Of a stretch of 64,000 nt of DNA, positions 31,007 through 41,139 are shown in pieces. The notes under the pieces were generated by a model, which saw only the letters and a program-made list of their open reading frames with translations, was not told the origin of the DNA and did not search any database. How positions within the stretch are numbered: the first letter of the stretch is position 1; every line of letters begins with the position of its first letter. Origin of the DNA: Fodinicola acaciae (GTDB lineage Bacteria; Actinomycetota; Actinomycetes; Mycobacteriales; HKI-0501); contig NZ_WOTN01000004.1 in assembly GCF_010993745.1 (NCBI RefSeq), forward strand, positions 1-64,000. Reading direction: 5' to 3'. The position numbers were made by a program, and so were the translations under genes.

Positions 31007-32635
31007 TTACCTCCAAACGCCGTCGACGCGGTCATAGCTGTCTTCGCGAAGGTCGCCTTTCTCCTCTCTCAGAACACCTTTCGCGACTTTGTCCGAAGGG
31101 GTCAGCGGCAGTTCGTCCCGATACTCGACGTAGCGCGGAACCTTGAAGGACGCAAGCCGATCAGCCGCCCAGTTGGTGATCATGTCTGGAGTGACGGAAG
31201 CCTTGTCGAAACCGTCCATGAGCACGACGTAGACCTTCACCTCTTCGTCACGCCACTCGTCTGGCACCGCCAGGACGGCACAGTCCCGAACCTCGGGCAT
31301 CAGGCAGATCGCCGCCTCAACCTCGGCGCATGAAATGTTCTCGCCGCTGCGGCGAACCATGTCCTTGGCGCGGCCGAGGAAGTACAACCAGCCCCGGTCG
31401 TCGCGTCGGGCGATGTCACCGGTGCGAAACCAACCACCGTCGATGAGCAACTCGGCGTTGGCGTCCGGGCGATTGTGATAGCCGAGGAACATGCCTGGTC
31501 CTCGCACGCACAGTTCACCGGCCTCGCCATTGGGAAGCTCATTGAGCTCCTCGTCAACGATCTTGAACTCTCGCAGCGGCATCGGAATACCAATTGACCG
31601 GTCGTACATCATCTCTGGCTGGTCGCGCGGCACATAGGTGCCAAAGCCGGTCTCCGTCATGGACCACGCGTCCCGGACAGCGACGCCGAACCTCGCCTCG
31701 ATCGCCTTGATCTGCTCCGGCTCGGTCGCGTAGATCGACGCCGCATCAAGGTTGTGCGCTCGATCCAGCTCGCTCTCCGGAAACTTCAACAACTGCGGCG
31801 GGAGCCAACACCAATCGATGTCGTATTCGGCCAACCAGCTCAGCAGGCGCGTCAGGCTCGGCCGGTTCGGGATCATCGTCGTTCCTCCCGACCAGATGGT
31901 CACGGTGAGAAGCAGCGGTCCCGACATGTAGAAGTACGGCGAGTCCTCCAACGCACGCGCCCGGCCACGACCGGTAGCGGCATAACTCGCGGCGGCCGTC
32001 AGCCAGTATCGCTGGGTCAGCAGGCACCCCTTCGGGAACCCGGTGGTGCCCGAGGTGTACTGGATGTGGGTGACCTCGTCCAAGGACACCTGATGATCCA
32101 GGCCGCCGATGTCGTCGCGGACGGCACCGTTGAGTTCAAGCCGAACCTCGTTCGTGTGTGGTCTGAGAATGTTGGAGTCCGGAAGCCGGTTGAAGACCTC
32201 GGCGTCCGAGACGGCGCCACGAAGGTCGTCACTGACGATGAGCCAGTCGATGGCAGCATCGTTTGCGACATAGTCGAGTTCGGTGCTGGTGTATCGAGTG
32301 TTGATCGGCACGCAGATGGCACCGACCCTTGCCAACGCGAACGTCAATACCGGGAACAACGGAATGTTGGGCAAGAGCACGCCAACTCGGTCGCCGGGCT
32401 GAACACCCGCGGCCACCAACGCGGATGTCGCCTCGTCCACGAACCGCGAGAACTCGCTGTAGGTGACCGTACGACCCTTCTCGAAATAGTCCAGCAACGG
32501 ACGATCGGCGAACCGCTCGACGCGATCAGCCAGGAAGGCATCGAGAGACTCCGGGACGCTCTCCAGAACTGCCGCTGCGATCCCATCCGGTGGTCCATCC
32601 GTCGGTTCGCGGTCCGACATGTAACCGACACCCAT
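31007..32635 (-). CDS. Acyl-CoA ligase (AMP-forming), module 1
   Basis: A 542-residue ANL-superfamily enzyme. The P-loop reads IQYTSGTTGFPKG, the A5 region SMTETGFG, the A7 Asp WFRTGDIA, the hinge GRAKDMVRRSGENIS, and the A10 Lys SDKVAKGVL. It activates a carboxylic acid with ATP and CoA. The sequence style is close to crotonobetaine/carnitine-CoA ligases but does not fix the substrate. First gene of a leftward pair with the MaoC-like protein. A paralogue lies at 45517. Confidence 0.9.
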   Translation of the reverse strand: MGVGYMSDREPTDGPPDGIAAAVLESVPESLDAFLADRVERFADRPLLDYFEKGRTVTYSEFSRFVDEATSALVAAGVQPGDRVGVLLPNIPLFPVLTFALARVGAICVPINTRYTSTELDYVANDAAIDWLIVSDDLRGAVSDAEVFNRLPDSNILRPHTNEVRLELNGAVRDDIGGLDHQVSLDEVTHIQYTSGTTGFPKGCLLTQRYWLTAAASYAATGRGRARALEDSPYFYMSGPLLLTVTIWSGGTTMIPNRPSLTRLLSWLAEYDIDWCWLPPQLLKFPESELDRAHNLDAASIYATEPEQIKAIEARFGVAVRDAWSMTETGFGTYVPRDQPEMMYDRSIGIPMPLREFKIVDEELNELPNGEAGELCVRGPGMFLGYHNRPDANAELLIDGGWFRTGDIARRDDRGWLYFLGRAKDMVRRSGENISCAEVEAAICLMPEVRDCAVLAVPDEWRDEEVKVYVVLMDGFDKASVTPDMITNWAADRLASFKVPRYVEYRDELPLTPSDKVAKGVLREEKGDLREDSYDRVDGVWR

Positions 32636-33142
32636 CGAAGTCCTTTCGACGAAACTGCTCCAGCTCGAAGCACGGGCGGCGAGCCGCCGACCGGAAATAG
32701 AATGCTCGTTGTACTACGTACGTGTCAATACCGCTCCAAGGTTCCAGCCAGGCGGTCGCAGGTCATCTCACCCACGACATGGGTGTCGAGACCACTGCCG
32801 GAATGACAGCGCCGGCGCGACGTACTCGAGGACGCCAAGGCGCCCAACCGGCGACGGATCGCAGGACCGCGCGCCACTACTCGGTCCGCCTGCCGCTCTT
32901 GACGCGCTTCCTCGTCGTCGCTAGAGACGAGACGGGTCGCGATGGGTCGGCGGCAAGTCGGCGGTGGCCACTAGCCCGCGGGCAGATCACTCACTTGTTG
33001 GACGCGCTCGACCAGCTCGGCGAGATGTCTCGCCGAGCGTCGCTTCAGCGCCACGTGATCACGTCCTCGCGCGTGCCAAAGCGGTAATCGCGGCTGCCGA
33101 TCGACATGCCGACTATGCTGCGACGTCGGAAAACCGCAGGTA
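32636..33142. other. No gene seen
   Basis: About 500 bases between ligase start and amine oxidase stop. Near 32711 GTACTACGTAC is a small palindrome that could be an operator for the ligase operon. Open frames here lack starts, ribosome sites and motifs. Confidence 0.35.
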
Positions 33143-34477
33143 TCAGGAGAGAATGCTCAGGACCGCGTCGGCGGCGGCCCGACCTGAGCGTATGGCCCCC
33201 TCGACGTGCATGAAGCCCACGCCTGCCAGCTCGGTCGAGGCATAGCGCACCGGGCCGCTCAGTTCGGCCAGCCGCGGCCGGAGCGCGACAGTGTCGCCCA
33301 TGCCAAGGGTGGCGCAATAGGCGCCTTGCGTCCATGGGTCCGCGATCCAGTCGTGCTCGCGGAAGTCGACCGCAGAGGCTGCCTCTGGGCCGAAGTACGC
33401 TTGCAGAGATTCCAGGACCTGCGCTCGGCGCTGGTCGCGTGTCAGCTGTTGGGCGGCGAGCGCTCGGGCGCCGGCGATGAAGCCGACGAGTGTTGCGTGT
33501 CCGCTGCTGTGGCAGGTGTTGTCGTACACCTCATGCACGAGCTGTCCCGGACCGAAGCCCGTTCCCGAGAGTCCGGCCTCGCGCCAGAACGGCCGGTCAT
33601 AAACGGCCTGGACCTTAATCACCCAGCCCTGTGACATCCGCTGCCCCAGTTGGAGCAGCCAGCCCGGCGGGGACGGCTGCTGGCGAATGGTCGACCACAA
33701 GTTCGGTGGCACTGCCACGATGACTGCCCGCGTCCGCACGTGCGTGCTGGTGGCCCGCACATGCACCTGCCCACCTGGGAGGACGTCAATAGAGTGCACA
33801 GCTTCCCCGAGCCGGACGACATCACCAAGTCCGGTGGCCATCGCCTCGGGAACCCGATGCAGGCCGCCCTCGACCCGCATGGCGAGCACCCGGTCGGGGT
33901 CCAGGAGGTCGTGCACATCGCCGCTGCCGCTGCCGAGCAACGCGATCACTTGCAGCGTCGAGAAGGTGGATGCGGGCTTGGTCATGAATGCCTCGGCCAC
34001 CTCAAGCTGCAGCGTCGCACGCGCGTCTTGGTCGGTCACGTGGCACCTGAGCCATTCGGCGAAGGAGAGGTGGTCCAGTTCTGCTGCACGGGGGTGTTCC
34101 CATGGGCGCTGCGGGTCCAGCTGCGCCACCAGGGCGCCAAGACTCGTTACCGCTTTCGAGTGCGCCGCGCCGTGGTCACCTCCGAGATATACCGGCGCTC
34201 CGTCGCGGTAGCGCTCGAAGAGGCGGAGACCAAGTTCCTTCACGAGGTCGAGAGCGGCGTGCTGGTAGGGGGCCAACCACTGCCCGCCGTACTCGACGAC
34301 CATGCCGTTGACCATCCGACCGTGCAACCGGCCACCGACCCGATCTCGCGCCTCCAACACAAACACCGACCGGCCCGCCGCGCGTAGTGCGCGTGCCGCA
34401 CTGAGACCGGCAGCCCCCGCTCCAATGACGACGACATCGGCGTCCAGCTCGATCCCCCGCTGGTCAGTGGTCTGCAT
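33143..34477 (-). CDS. Flavin amine oxidase (1)
   Basis: A 444-residue FAD monoamine/polyamine oxidase-type protein; the ATG lies seven bases after GGAGG. DVVVIGAGAAGLSAARAL is the dinucleotide-binding motif, followed by VFVLEARDRVGGR (GG doublet). The C-terminal FAD contact is ASTELAGVGFMHVEGAIRSGRAAA. These oxidise amines to imines and then aldehydes, producing H2O2. It sits in a leftward series with two other flavin oxidases and an amidase. Confidence 0.85.
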   Translation of the reverse strand: MQTTDQRGIELDADVVVIGAGAAGLSAARALRAAGRSVFVLEARDRVGGRLHGRMVNGMVVEYGGQWLAPYQHAALDLVKELGLRLFERYRDGAPVYLGGDHGAAHSKAVTSLGALVAQLDPQRPWEHPRAAELDHLSFAEWLRCHVTDQDARATLQLEVAEAFMTKPASTFSTLQVIALLGSGSGDVHDLLDPDRVLAMRVEGGLHRVPEAMATGLGDVVRLGEAVHSIDVLPGGQVHVRATSTHVRTRAVIVAVPPNLWSTIRQQPSPPGWLLQLGQRMSQGWVIKVQAVYDRPFWREAGLSGTGFGPGQLVHEVYDNTCHSSGHATLVGFIAGARALAAQQLTRDQRRAQVLESLQAYFGPEAASAVDFREHDWIADPWTQGAYCATLGMGDTVALRPRLAELSGPVRYASTELAGVGFMHVEGAIRSGRAAADAVLSILS

Positions 34478-34589
34478 GGCTGCGCCTCCGGAGTTGGTGA
34501 ACACAATGAGTGGTGGCCGCGTGCTCTATCGGTACCGACGGCGTCTCAATCAGAAATGCTCGTCGCCGCACGCACCGGAATGTGGCTGG

Positions 34590-35978
34590 TCAAGAGTCGA
34601 AACCCACGCCGAATCGATCCAAGGTCCGCAGCCACAGGTTGCGGTGCCCCGCGTGCTCATCTGCGCGTGCGAGCGCGGCCCGGGTCGCTTGGATGCCGAG
34701 CCAGGCGAGCGGCTCCGGCGGGAACGGCAGTGGTCTGTGTCGAACGATCTGCAGCTGCGTTCGTTGCGTTGGCTCGCCGGAGAGCAGATCAAGCATGACG
34801 TTTGCGCCGAACCGAGTGGCGGCGACACCCAAGCCGGTGTAACCGAGCGCGTATGCGACCTTCCCATGGAGTGCGGTGCCGAAGAACGCGAAGAAACGGG
34901 TGCAGGTATCGATCGCGCCGCCCCACGCGTGGGTGAAGGACAGTCCGGCAAGCTGCGGGAACGTGGTGAAAAAGTGTTCGGCCAGCCGGGCGAAGGTCTC
35001 CGGACGCTGGTCGTACTCGGTTCGAACGTGCCGGCCGAAGTGGTAGATCGCGTCGTAGCCGCCCCACAAGATCCGGTTGTCCGCGGTGAGCCGGTAGTAG
35101 TGGAACTGATTATTGATGTCGGCGAACCCTTCGCGGCCGTCCCAGCCGATCGACGCCATCTGCCCGTCAGTGAGCGGCTCAGTGACCAGGACGTGGTCAT
35201 ACACCGGCACGGTGTATAGCTTCAGTCGGCGAAGCAAGGGCGCGAACGCGTTGGTGCCCAACGCCACTTGGCGTGCGCGAATCGTTGAACCAGTGTCAGT
35301 GGTCAACTCGACCGCGTTACGGCGGCCGGTCATGCCGGTGACGCGGGTGTGCTCGGCGATGGTCACGCCCAGCCCCTCCGCCGCCTGCGCGAGGCCCCAG
35401 GCCAATCGCGCGGGGTCCACCAACGCGGCATCCGGATCATGCGCACCGGCAAGATAGGTCGGCGAGTTCAGCCGGGCCCGCACCTGGTCACGATCAAGGA
35501 ATCGGTCGCCGGCGACCCGTAGGAAGTCCACCTGATGCGGCTGCAGCGCAACAGAGATCGTCCCGGTCCGCGCGAAATCGCAGTCGATCCCATACCGGGT
35601 GAGCGTCGACTGAATCTCGTTGAGGTTCTCGACGCCGAGCTTGTCGAGCAGTTCGATCTCATCCGGAAAGCGGCTGGCACCATTCTCACGTCCGTGGGTC
35701 AGGCTAGAGTCCGCGAACCCGCCGTTTCGTCCGGAAGCAGCCCAACCGAGTCGTTCGGCTTCAACCAAGATCACCCGGCGGTCCGGATGGCGTTCCTTGG
35801 CCAGTAGGGCCGTCCACAGCCCGCTGAAGCCGCCACCAACGACGGCCAGATCGGTGTCCAGGTCGGTGTTCCGGTCCGCCAGCAGCGCCGGTCGCGGCGC
35901 TGGCCGGGTATCGCTATCCAGCCAGAACGGCGTGGCCGAGGCGAGCGCCAGGCTCTGGCGAATGTCGCTGCTACGCAT
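34590..35978 (-). CDS. FAD-dependent oxidoreductase, DAO/gamma-glutamylputrescine-oxidase-like
   Basis: A 462-residue protein with the DAO fold: DLAVVGGGFSGLWTALLAKE (FAD), WAASGRNGGF (conserved SGRNGGF signature of PuuB-type amine/amino-acid oxidases), and LGYTGLGVAATRFGANVMLDLL near the end. The start MRSSDIRQ overlaps a small upstream frame by eight bases. PuuB oxidises gamma-glutamylputrescine; the same fold covers other secondary amines and D-amino acids. Fits amine catabolism. Confidence 0.85.
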   Translation of the reverse strand: MRSSDIRQSLALASATPFWLDSDTRPAPRPALLADRNTDLDTDLAVVGGGFSGLWTALLAKERHPDRRVILVEAERLGWAASGRNGGFADSSLTHGRENGASRFPDEIELLDKLGVENLNEIQSTLTRYGIDCDFARTGTISVALQPHQVDFLRVAGDRFLDRDQVRARLNSPTYLAGAHDPDAALVDPARLAWGLAQAAEGLGVTIAEHTRVTGMTGRRNAVELTTDTGSTIRARQVALGTNAFAPLLRRLKLYTVPVYDHVLVTEPLTDGQMASIGWDGREGFADINNQFHYYRLTADNRILWGGYDAIYHFGRHVRTEYDQRPETFARLAEHFFTTFPQLAGLSFTHAWGGAIDTCTRFFAFFGTALHGKVAYALGYTGLGVAATRFGANVMLDLLSGEPTQRTQLQIVRHRPLPFPPEPLAWLGIQATRAALARADEHAGHRNLWLRTLDRFGVGFDS

Positions 35979-36215
35979 GAGCGCGGCCTGCGGTGGTCGT
36001 GTCGAGTATGTCGGCCGCCTTCGCCGCGCCGCGCCGGCCGATGACACGTCCTGCTCGCCGTGTCACCGTTGCCTCCGCGGACGGCACATCGCCGGGCGGG
36101 GCACGGCTGGCCAATGCGTCAGCAGATCGTCTGGCGCCAGCAGCACATGCGTCCAAGGTCCTAATGGAGGGAGTGCCGAGTCTTCAGGTTCGTCTAGCTG
36201 GGTGAGTGTGGTCAT
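35971..36215 (-). pseudogene. Possible small coupled gene, frameshifted
   Basis: From ATG 36215 a 50-codon frame reads MTTLTQLDEPEDSALPPLGP... and stops at 36063. In the neighbouring frame, GRVIGRRGAAKAADILDTT continues down to a stop at 35971 that overlaps the start of the flavin oxidoreductase by eight bases. The overlap suggests a once-intact coupled gene of ~80 residues broken by one indel. The family is not recognised. The evidence is thin. Confidence 0.25.
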
Positions 36216-36306
36216 GGATCTGTGTCCATTCAGGTTTGTCGATTTGGGTTGGCGCGCGGCGCGTTCCGACAGGTTCGGAGTCGTGGCGCAGCAGCGGGCA
36301 GGCCCT

Positions 36307-37572
36307 TCAGCCGGTCGCTGCCGGGGTGATGCCCGTGGAAAGGTAGGCCTGCGCTCGACGTGCGGCGTCCGTCCCCGAGGTGATGGCGCCGTCCATCCAG
36401 CCGATCCATTGGCGTGAAATGTCCCCGCCGGCGAAGAGCACTGGGCCGGGATGCTGAGACAGGTCGTAGAGACGGTCGAGCTGCGCCGGTCGGGCGGTGC
36501 ACCACGTACCCCGCGCAAAGTTGTCGCCGCTCCAGTCATGCCAGTGGTGTTGACCCAACCTCGCGTCCGGGAAACGTTCACCGAGCTGGGTGCGGAGCAG
36601 AGCCAACTGTTCGTCCGCCGTGCCGGTCCGAAGCTGGAAGCTGGCCAGCGCCGAACTGGTTGGTCCGGGCACGACGTAGGTCTCCACCAGGCCCGGCCAT
36701 CCCCGAGTGGTCAGCGCGGCGTCGTGACCGTCGATCTGAGTCCACACCTTCGCCGCTCGCCCGGCGTGCCGACCGACAACGGGAACGGATTCGGGCAGAT
36801 CTACAGCGTCCAAACAGTTGACGGGCACGGCCATGATCACGGCCTGCGCCTGCCAGGTGGAATCGTCGTCCAGGACGACCTCGCACCCGGGTGCGGCATG
36901 CCGTACGCCGGTGACGACGTGATTGAACTGGACGATGTCACCGAGGTCGGCCGCGACAGCCGCGGCGAGTTGACCGGACGGCACCCGAAGCGACTCGTCG
37001 GATTCCGCGTGAGCGAACGATCCATAGCCGGCGAACTCGTGCAGGAGCTGAAGGGCCGTGTATTCGTGCTCGTCGGCGCCGGCTAACTCGAATGACACGG
37101 CCAGGATGAAGTCACGGACGCGACCGTGCGCTCCGATTCGGTCCAGGTATGCGGCGAACGGGACATCGAGGTCGTCGAGACCGACGTGCCAGGCCGGATT
37201 GGCGAAGTCGATTCGCTTGGCGTCGGCGTCGATACGATTGCACAGCGCTGCTGACGCGGCGCCTTCTCCGGGGGCAAGGGCGCTGTCGGCAACCGCCACG
37301 CCGTTCGACACCCATGTCCCATCGCTGCTGCCGGGCCTCGCCGCAGACAGCCCATATCGCGCCAACTCGGCGGCAACCGCAGTGTGCACGCTAGGGCTGA
37401 ACCATTCGGCACCCAGTTCGACGCGTGCCCCTGTTGCCGGGAACACCGTGCTCCAGGTGCGGCCGCCCGGACGGTCGCGCGCTTCCAGCACACGAACATG
37501 GTGGCCGTCGGCGCGCAAGTCTCGCGCTGCCACCAGGCCCGCCAGACCCGCACCTACGACGATGATGTCCAT
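36307..37572 (-). CDS. Flavin amine oxidase (2)
   Basis: A 421-residue flavin monoamine oxidase-type protein. The ATG (MDIIVVGAGLAGLVAARDL) follows a short direct repeat that encodes NEGQTNEGQT if read through. VRVLEARDRPGGRTWS gives the GG motif; the C-terminus FAGGDISRQWIGWMDGAITSGTDAA binds FAD. About 420 residues is normal. It lies between the amidase and the DAO-type oxidase in the same orientation. Confidence 0.85.
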   Translation of the reverse strand: MDIIVVGAGLAGLVAARDLRADGHHVRVLEARDRPGGRTWSTVFPATGARVELGAEWFSPSVHTAVAAELARYGLSAARPGSSDGTWVSNGVAVADSALAPGEGAASAALCNRIDADAKRIDFANPAWHVGLDDLDVPFAAYLDRIGAHGRVRDFILAVSFELAGADEHEYTALQLLHEFAGYGSFAHAESDESLRVPSGQLAAAVAADLGDIVQFNHVVTGVRHAAPGCEVVLDDDSTWQAQAVIMAVPVNCLDAVDLPESVPVVGRHAGRAAKVWTQIDGHDAALTTRGWPGLVETYVVPGPTSSALASFQLRTGTADEQLALLRTQLGERFPDARLGQHHWHDWSGDNFARGTWCTARPAQLDRLYDLSQHPGPVLFAGGDISRQWIGWMDGAITSGTDAARRAQAYLSTGITPAATG

Positions 37573-37726
37573 TGTCTGCCCTTCGTTAGTCTGCCCCTCG
37601 TTGACATGCGCTGCCGGCCGTTGGCGGTGTGGCCAAGCCACCGCAGCCATCGCGAGGCGACTTTTGCTCGTACTGCGAGGTTTGCCAGTGGCTGGGTCGA
37701 GTTAGCTGACGAGCTGTCCGCCGTCC

Positions 37727-39154
37727 CTACCCGCCGAGCTGGGGGTGGCGCTCGTACCACTTCGTGGCCCGCTCGAAGCGAGCGCACACCGAGATGAGGT
37801 CGGCGTCGGCCCACAACGGCCCGATGAACTGCAATCCGACTGGCAAACCGTCGTCGGTGAACCCGCCGGGCACCGAGATCGCCGGCAAGCCGGCGTGCGC
37901 GGGCGGCTCGGTCATCGCGTGGATGAAGTGACCCAACGCCGGGATCTGTTTGCCCTCGACGATCGCCGACGGACCGTAGTCGCCTCCGTGTGGGAACGCC
38001 GGGACGGCGGTCGTCGGGCTGACGAGCACGTGGGCGTCGGCGGTGGCCATGGCCGCGCGGAACGCGTCGTAGATCGCGGTCTTGCCGGTCCGGAACGCCG
38101 CGCTGACCTGGCGGCCGGTCACAGGGTCCGCCCGTCGCGCCAAGTCGATGATCGCGGGCCAGATCTCGAGGCCCCAGTTCTGCATCTCCTCGGCGAACTC
38201 CTGGTACGCGTGGCCGTTGATGTGGTCGAAGAACACTTCGGTGTCGGGGAGTTCGATCGACACCTCCTCCACGACGGCGCCAGCAGCGCGCATGTCGTCC
38301 AGCGCCGCGGCGAACACCTGGCGAGTCCGGGGGTCGAGCACTTCCTGGCCCAGGTCGAAGCATGCTGCGATCCGCACACCGGAGAGGTCGCCGGCGGCGT
38401 GAGCGGCGTCGATGTAGTTGTGCGTGTCCCGCGGCACGGCGAATCGGTCCCTGGGGTCATGTCCAGAGGTGACCTGCAGCACCATCGCCGCGTCGAGAAC
38501 GGTCCGCGCGAGCGGTCCGTCGGTGGAATCGCCATCGGTGCAGTTCGCCGTCGGGATCCGGCCGATCGACGGCTTGATGCCAACCACTCCGCACAGCGCC
38601 GCGGGCACCCGAATCGAGCCGCCGCCGTCGGATCCCCACGCGATCGGACCGACACCGGCGCTCACGGCGGCGGCGCTGCCGCCGCTAGAACCGCCCGATG
38701 TGAAGCCCGGACGCCACGGCGTGCTCGTCGACCCGGTCAGCTTGCTCTCGGTGACGCCGATGAGTCCGAACTCAGGTGTGGTGGTCTTGCCCAACAGGAT
38801 GACGCCCTCGTCCTTGAGCCGCGACCAGCCGATGCCATCGGTGTCCGGGACGTGATCTTTGAACGCGACGCAGCCGTAGGTCGTGCGCACGCCCTTCGTG
38901 TCGTGGTCGTCTTTGACCGTCATCGGCACGCCGTAGAGCGGCGGCAGATCATCGCCCGCGCGGAATCGCTTCTCCGCCTCGGCCGCGTTGGTCCGGGCTT
39001 GCCCAGCCGTCGGGGTCACCATGATGTTCAGCGTCGGCTGCACCTGGTCCATGCGCTCCAGCACCGCGTCGACGACCTCCACCGGAGACACGTCACCACG
39101 TCGATACAGCTCGCCGAGCTCCGCAGCGCTGGCCCAGATGAGGTTGTCAGTCAT
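37727..39154 (-). CDS. Amidase (amidase-signature family)
   Basis: A 475-residue amidase. The Ser-cisSer-Lys triad is visible: catalytic Lys in YGVPMTVKDDHD and the signature GSSGGSAAAVSAGVGPIAWGSDGGGSIRVPA with both Ser. The family hydrolyses linear amides or N-acyl amines to acid plus amine. It diverges from the ABC importer at 39454, suggesting that imported substrate is hydrolysed here. The start ATG follows AAGGAGA. Confidence 0.9.
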   Translation of the reverse strand: MTDNLIWASAAELGELYRRGDVSPVEVVDAVLERMDQVQPTLNIMVTPTAGQARTNAAEAEKRFRAGDDLPPLYGVPMTVKDDHDTKGVRTTYGCVAFKDHVPDTDGIGWSRLKDEGVILLGKTTTPEFGLIGVTESKLTGSTSTPWRPGFTSGGSSGGSAAAVSAGVGPIAWGSDGGGSIRVPAALCGVVGIKPSIGRIPTANCTDGDSTDGPLARTVLDAAMVLQVTSGHDPRDRFAVPRDTHNYIDAAHAAGDLSGVRIAACFDLGQEVLDPRTRQVFAAALDDMRAAGAVVEEVSIELPDTEVFFDHINGHAYQEFAEEMQNWGLEIWPAIIDLARRADPVTGRQVSAAFRTGKTAIYDAFRAAMATADAHVLVSPTTAVPAFPHGGDYGPSAIVEGKQIPALGHFIHAMTEPPAHAGLPAISVPGGFTDDGLPVGLQFIGPLWADADLISVCARFERATKWYERHPQLGG

Positions 39155-39348
39155 GCCGTCTCCTTAAGTCGTGAACGGGGAAGCGATAGTCGTGAAATCG
39201 CTGCTCAAGCTGGCGGCATCCAGCAGTGGTGGCAGGCGCGCGGACCGGTGGGACTGCGCGGTGCGGCTCGATCAGCCTCGCGGTCTCGCAGCTGATCTAG
39301 CTGCGATGAAGCGCACGGGAAGTTCTGGCTCGCACTCTAGCCTTGATA

Positions 39349-39374
39349 TGACAAACGATATACAGTGCTTGTCA
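39349..39374. promoter_or_regulatory. Inverted repeat between amidase and importer
   Basis: TGACAA and TTGTCA arms, 14 bases apart, within the 299-base divergent intergenic region. A plausible operator for one of the local TetR proteins. Nothing else was seen in this gap. Confidence 0.35.
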
Positions 39375-39453
39375 CATTACGTGGATGAGACCTGCGCCAC
39401 AACCCTTGTCCCGCCCGCTCGTCCCGCTCGTCACGACGCCGAAGGAGTACTCC

Positions 39454-41139
39454 TTGACAGCGACTCACGGTTCATCCGTCCACGTTCGGCGCCGTCCAGC
39501 CGTCGCGGCAACCGTCGTGGTTGCCGCGATGTCGCTCGCCGTTTCGCTTGCCGCCTGTACGGGTCCAAGTAACAAGAGCGCGAGCGCAGACAGCAACGCG
39601 CCGTCACCACCGGTGCCGGTGGTCGCGCAGTTGCCCGCTAGCGACAAGCCCGTCGCGACGGTGAGCTGGGTCCTCCCGGCCGGCGAGCCGAACACCATCG
39701 ATCCAATGCTCGCCGTCGACTACAGCCCGGACTTCGTGGAGTCCAACCTGTGCGACTCACTGCTCACGCAGGGCTCCGACTTTTCCATCCGCCCGAACCT
39801 GGCCACAGCCACGCAGGTCAACCCGATGACTCTGCAGCTGACGCTGCGCTCGGGGGTGAAGTTCTGGGACGGGACGGCCCTGACGGTCGCGGACGTGGCG
39901 TACAGCCTTAATCGCATCAAGAACAACCCCGACTCGCCCGCCAACTACGGCTTCCAGTTCGTCAAGTCTGTGGCTGTCAGCGGCCCCAACCAGGTGACCG
40001 TCACCTTCACTCAACCCAACGAACTCTTCGTCAAGGAGTTGGCCACACCGACGGGTGCCGTCATCCAACAGGCGTACGCGGCCAAGGCGGGCGCCAAGTT
40101 CGGCACCGCCAGCGGCGGGGTGATGTGCAGCGGGCCTTACAAGCTGCAGTCATGGATCGCCGGTAACTCCATGACCCTGGTCAAGAACACCAGCTACTGG
40201 AACCCCGCGCTGCAACCCAAGATCGCCACGGTCAAGATCTCTTTCGCGACCGATACCTCCGCGATCACCCAGGGCCTGCTCTCGGGTGAGTTCGATGGCG
40301 CCTACGAACTCCCGGCCTCGGTCATCCGCGCACTCACCGGCGCCTCCACCGGCAGCGTCCACCTCGGAGCCTCGCCGCAATCTCTGGAACTCAACGTCAC
40401 CCATCCGGGCGGCCTCATCGCCAACACCAACCTACGCAAAGCAATCATGACCGGCATCGACCGCGCGGCCCTGGCCCGCGCCGTCTACAACGGCGCCGCG
40501 CAACCCAACTACACGACCATCGCCAAGACCTCGTGGGACCCCGCCGCATTGCCGATCTATAAGGCTGCGTACGCCAAATTCGAGAAGGCCAACGCCTACA
40601 ACCCGACCGCGGCAAAGGCCGCCGTCACGGCCAGCGGCTACCGCGGCCAGACCCTCAATCTGGGCATCCTGGCCGGCGACGCCACCCAATCGGCAGCCGC
40701 CCAGATCATCCAACACGACCTGGACACCATCGGCATCAAACTCGCGATCAAACAGCTGCAGCCCACCCAATACTCCCAAGCCGGCTCCCAAGCCTCGGGT
40801 CGCGCCGGGCTCGACCTGCTCCTGGGCAACACCTTCAACCAGGTCGCCGACCCCCTGGAATTTATCAGCCTGACGGTGCAAAAGGGCGGGCCGTTCAACT
40901 ACACCAATTACGACAGCCAACAAACCACTAACAACATCAACCAAGCGTTGGCCACCTTCGACCCGGCCAAACGCGCACAGCTCATCATCGCCGCCCAGGA
41001 CCAATACGAAGCTACCTACGGCTCGACGTCGCTGGTCAACATCTACGAGATCAGCTTTCTGAATAAGCGGCTCACCGGCGCCATCACATCATTCCCCTAC
41101 ATGTTCGTCCCATCCCTGGCCTACATCGGAGGCAAGTAG
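39454..41139 (+). CDS. ABC transporter substrate-binding lipoprotein, peptide (family 5) type
   Basis: A 561-residue protein from TTG, six bases after GAAGGAG. It has an Arg-rich n-region, a hydrophobic helix and the lipobox LAAC (Cys ~36), so it is an exported lipoprotein. The mature part matches SBP_bac_5: NTIDPMLAVDYSP, LTLRSGVKFWDGTALTVADVAYSLNRIK, TNLRKAIMTGIDRAALARAVYNG. Captures dipeptide-like or other amide ligands outside the cell. First gene of the importer operon; the stop overlaps the next GTG by one base. Confidence 0.9.
   Translation: MTATHGSSVHVRRRPAVAATVVVAAMSLAVSLAACTGPSNKSASADSNAPSPPVPVVAQLPASDKPVATVSWVLPAGEPNTIDPMLAVDYSPDFVESNLCDSLLTQGSDFSIRPNLATATQVNPMTLQLTLRSGVKFWDGTALTVADVAYSLNRIKNNPDSPANYGFQFVKSVAVSGPNQVTVTFTQPNELFVKELATPTGAVIQQAYAAKAGAKFGTASGGVMCSGPYKLQSWIAGNSMTLVKNTSYWNPALQPKIATVKISFATDTSAITQGLLSGEFDGAYELPASVIRALTGASTGSVHLGASPQSLELNVTHPGGLIANTNLRKAIMTGIDRAALARAVYNGAAQPNYTTIAKTSWDPAALPIYKAAYAKFEKANAYNPTAAKAAVTASGYRGQTLNLGILAGDATQSAAAQIIQHDLDTIGIKLAIKQLQPTQYSQAGSQASGRAGLDLLLGNTFNQVADPLEFISLTVQKGGPFNYTNYDSQQTTNNINQALATFDPAKRAQLIIAAQDQYEATYGSTSLVNIYEISFLNKRLTGAITSFPYMFVPSLAYIGGK

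Noticed and set aside
32636-33142. Several overlapping short frames between ligase and amine oxidase
   Set aside because: None has a start signal or motif; treated as non-coding.
35971-36156. Independent small gene before the DAO oxidase
   Set aside because: No ribosome site of its own; listed only as a possible frameshifted remnant.
37554-38363. Long Arg/Pro-rich open frame on the minus strand
   Set aside because: It is an alternative frame of the amidase and neighbouring oxidase; composition is typical of high-GC shadow frames and no motif is present.
37745-39295. 516-codon open frame on the plus strand
   Set aside because: Antisense to the amidase, which has an intact Ser-Ser-Lys signature; no family similarity and atypical composition.
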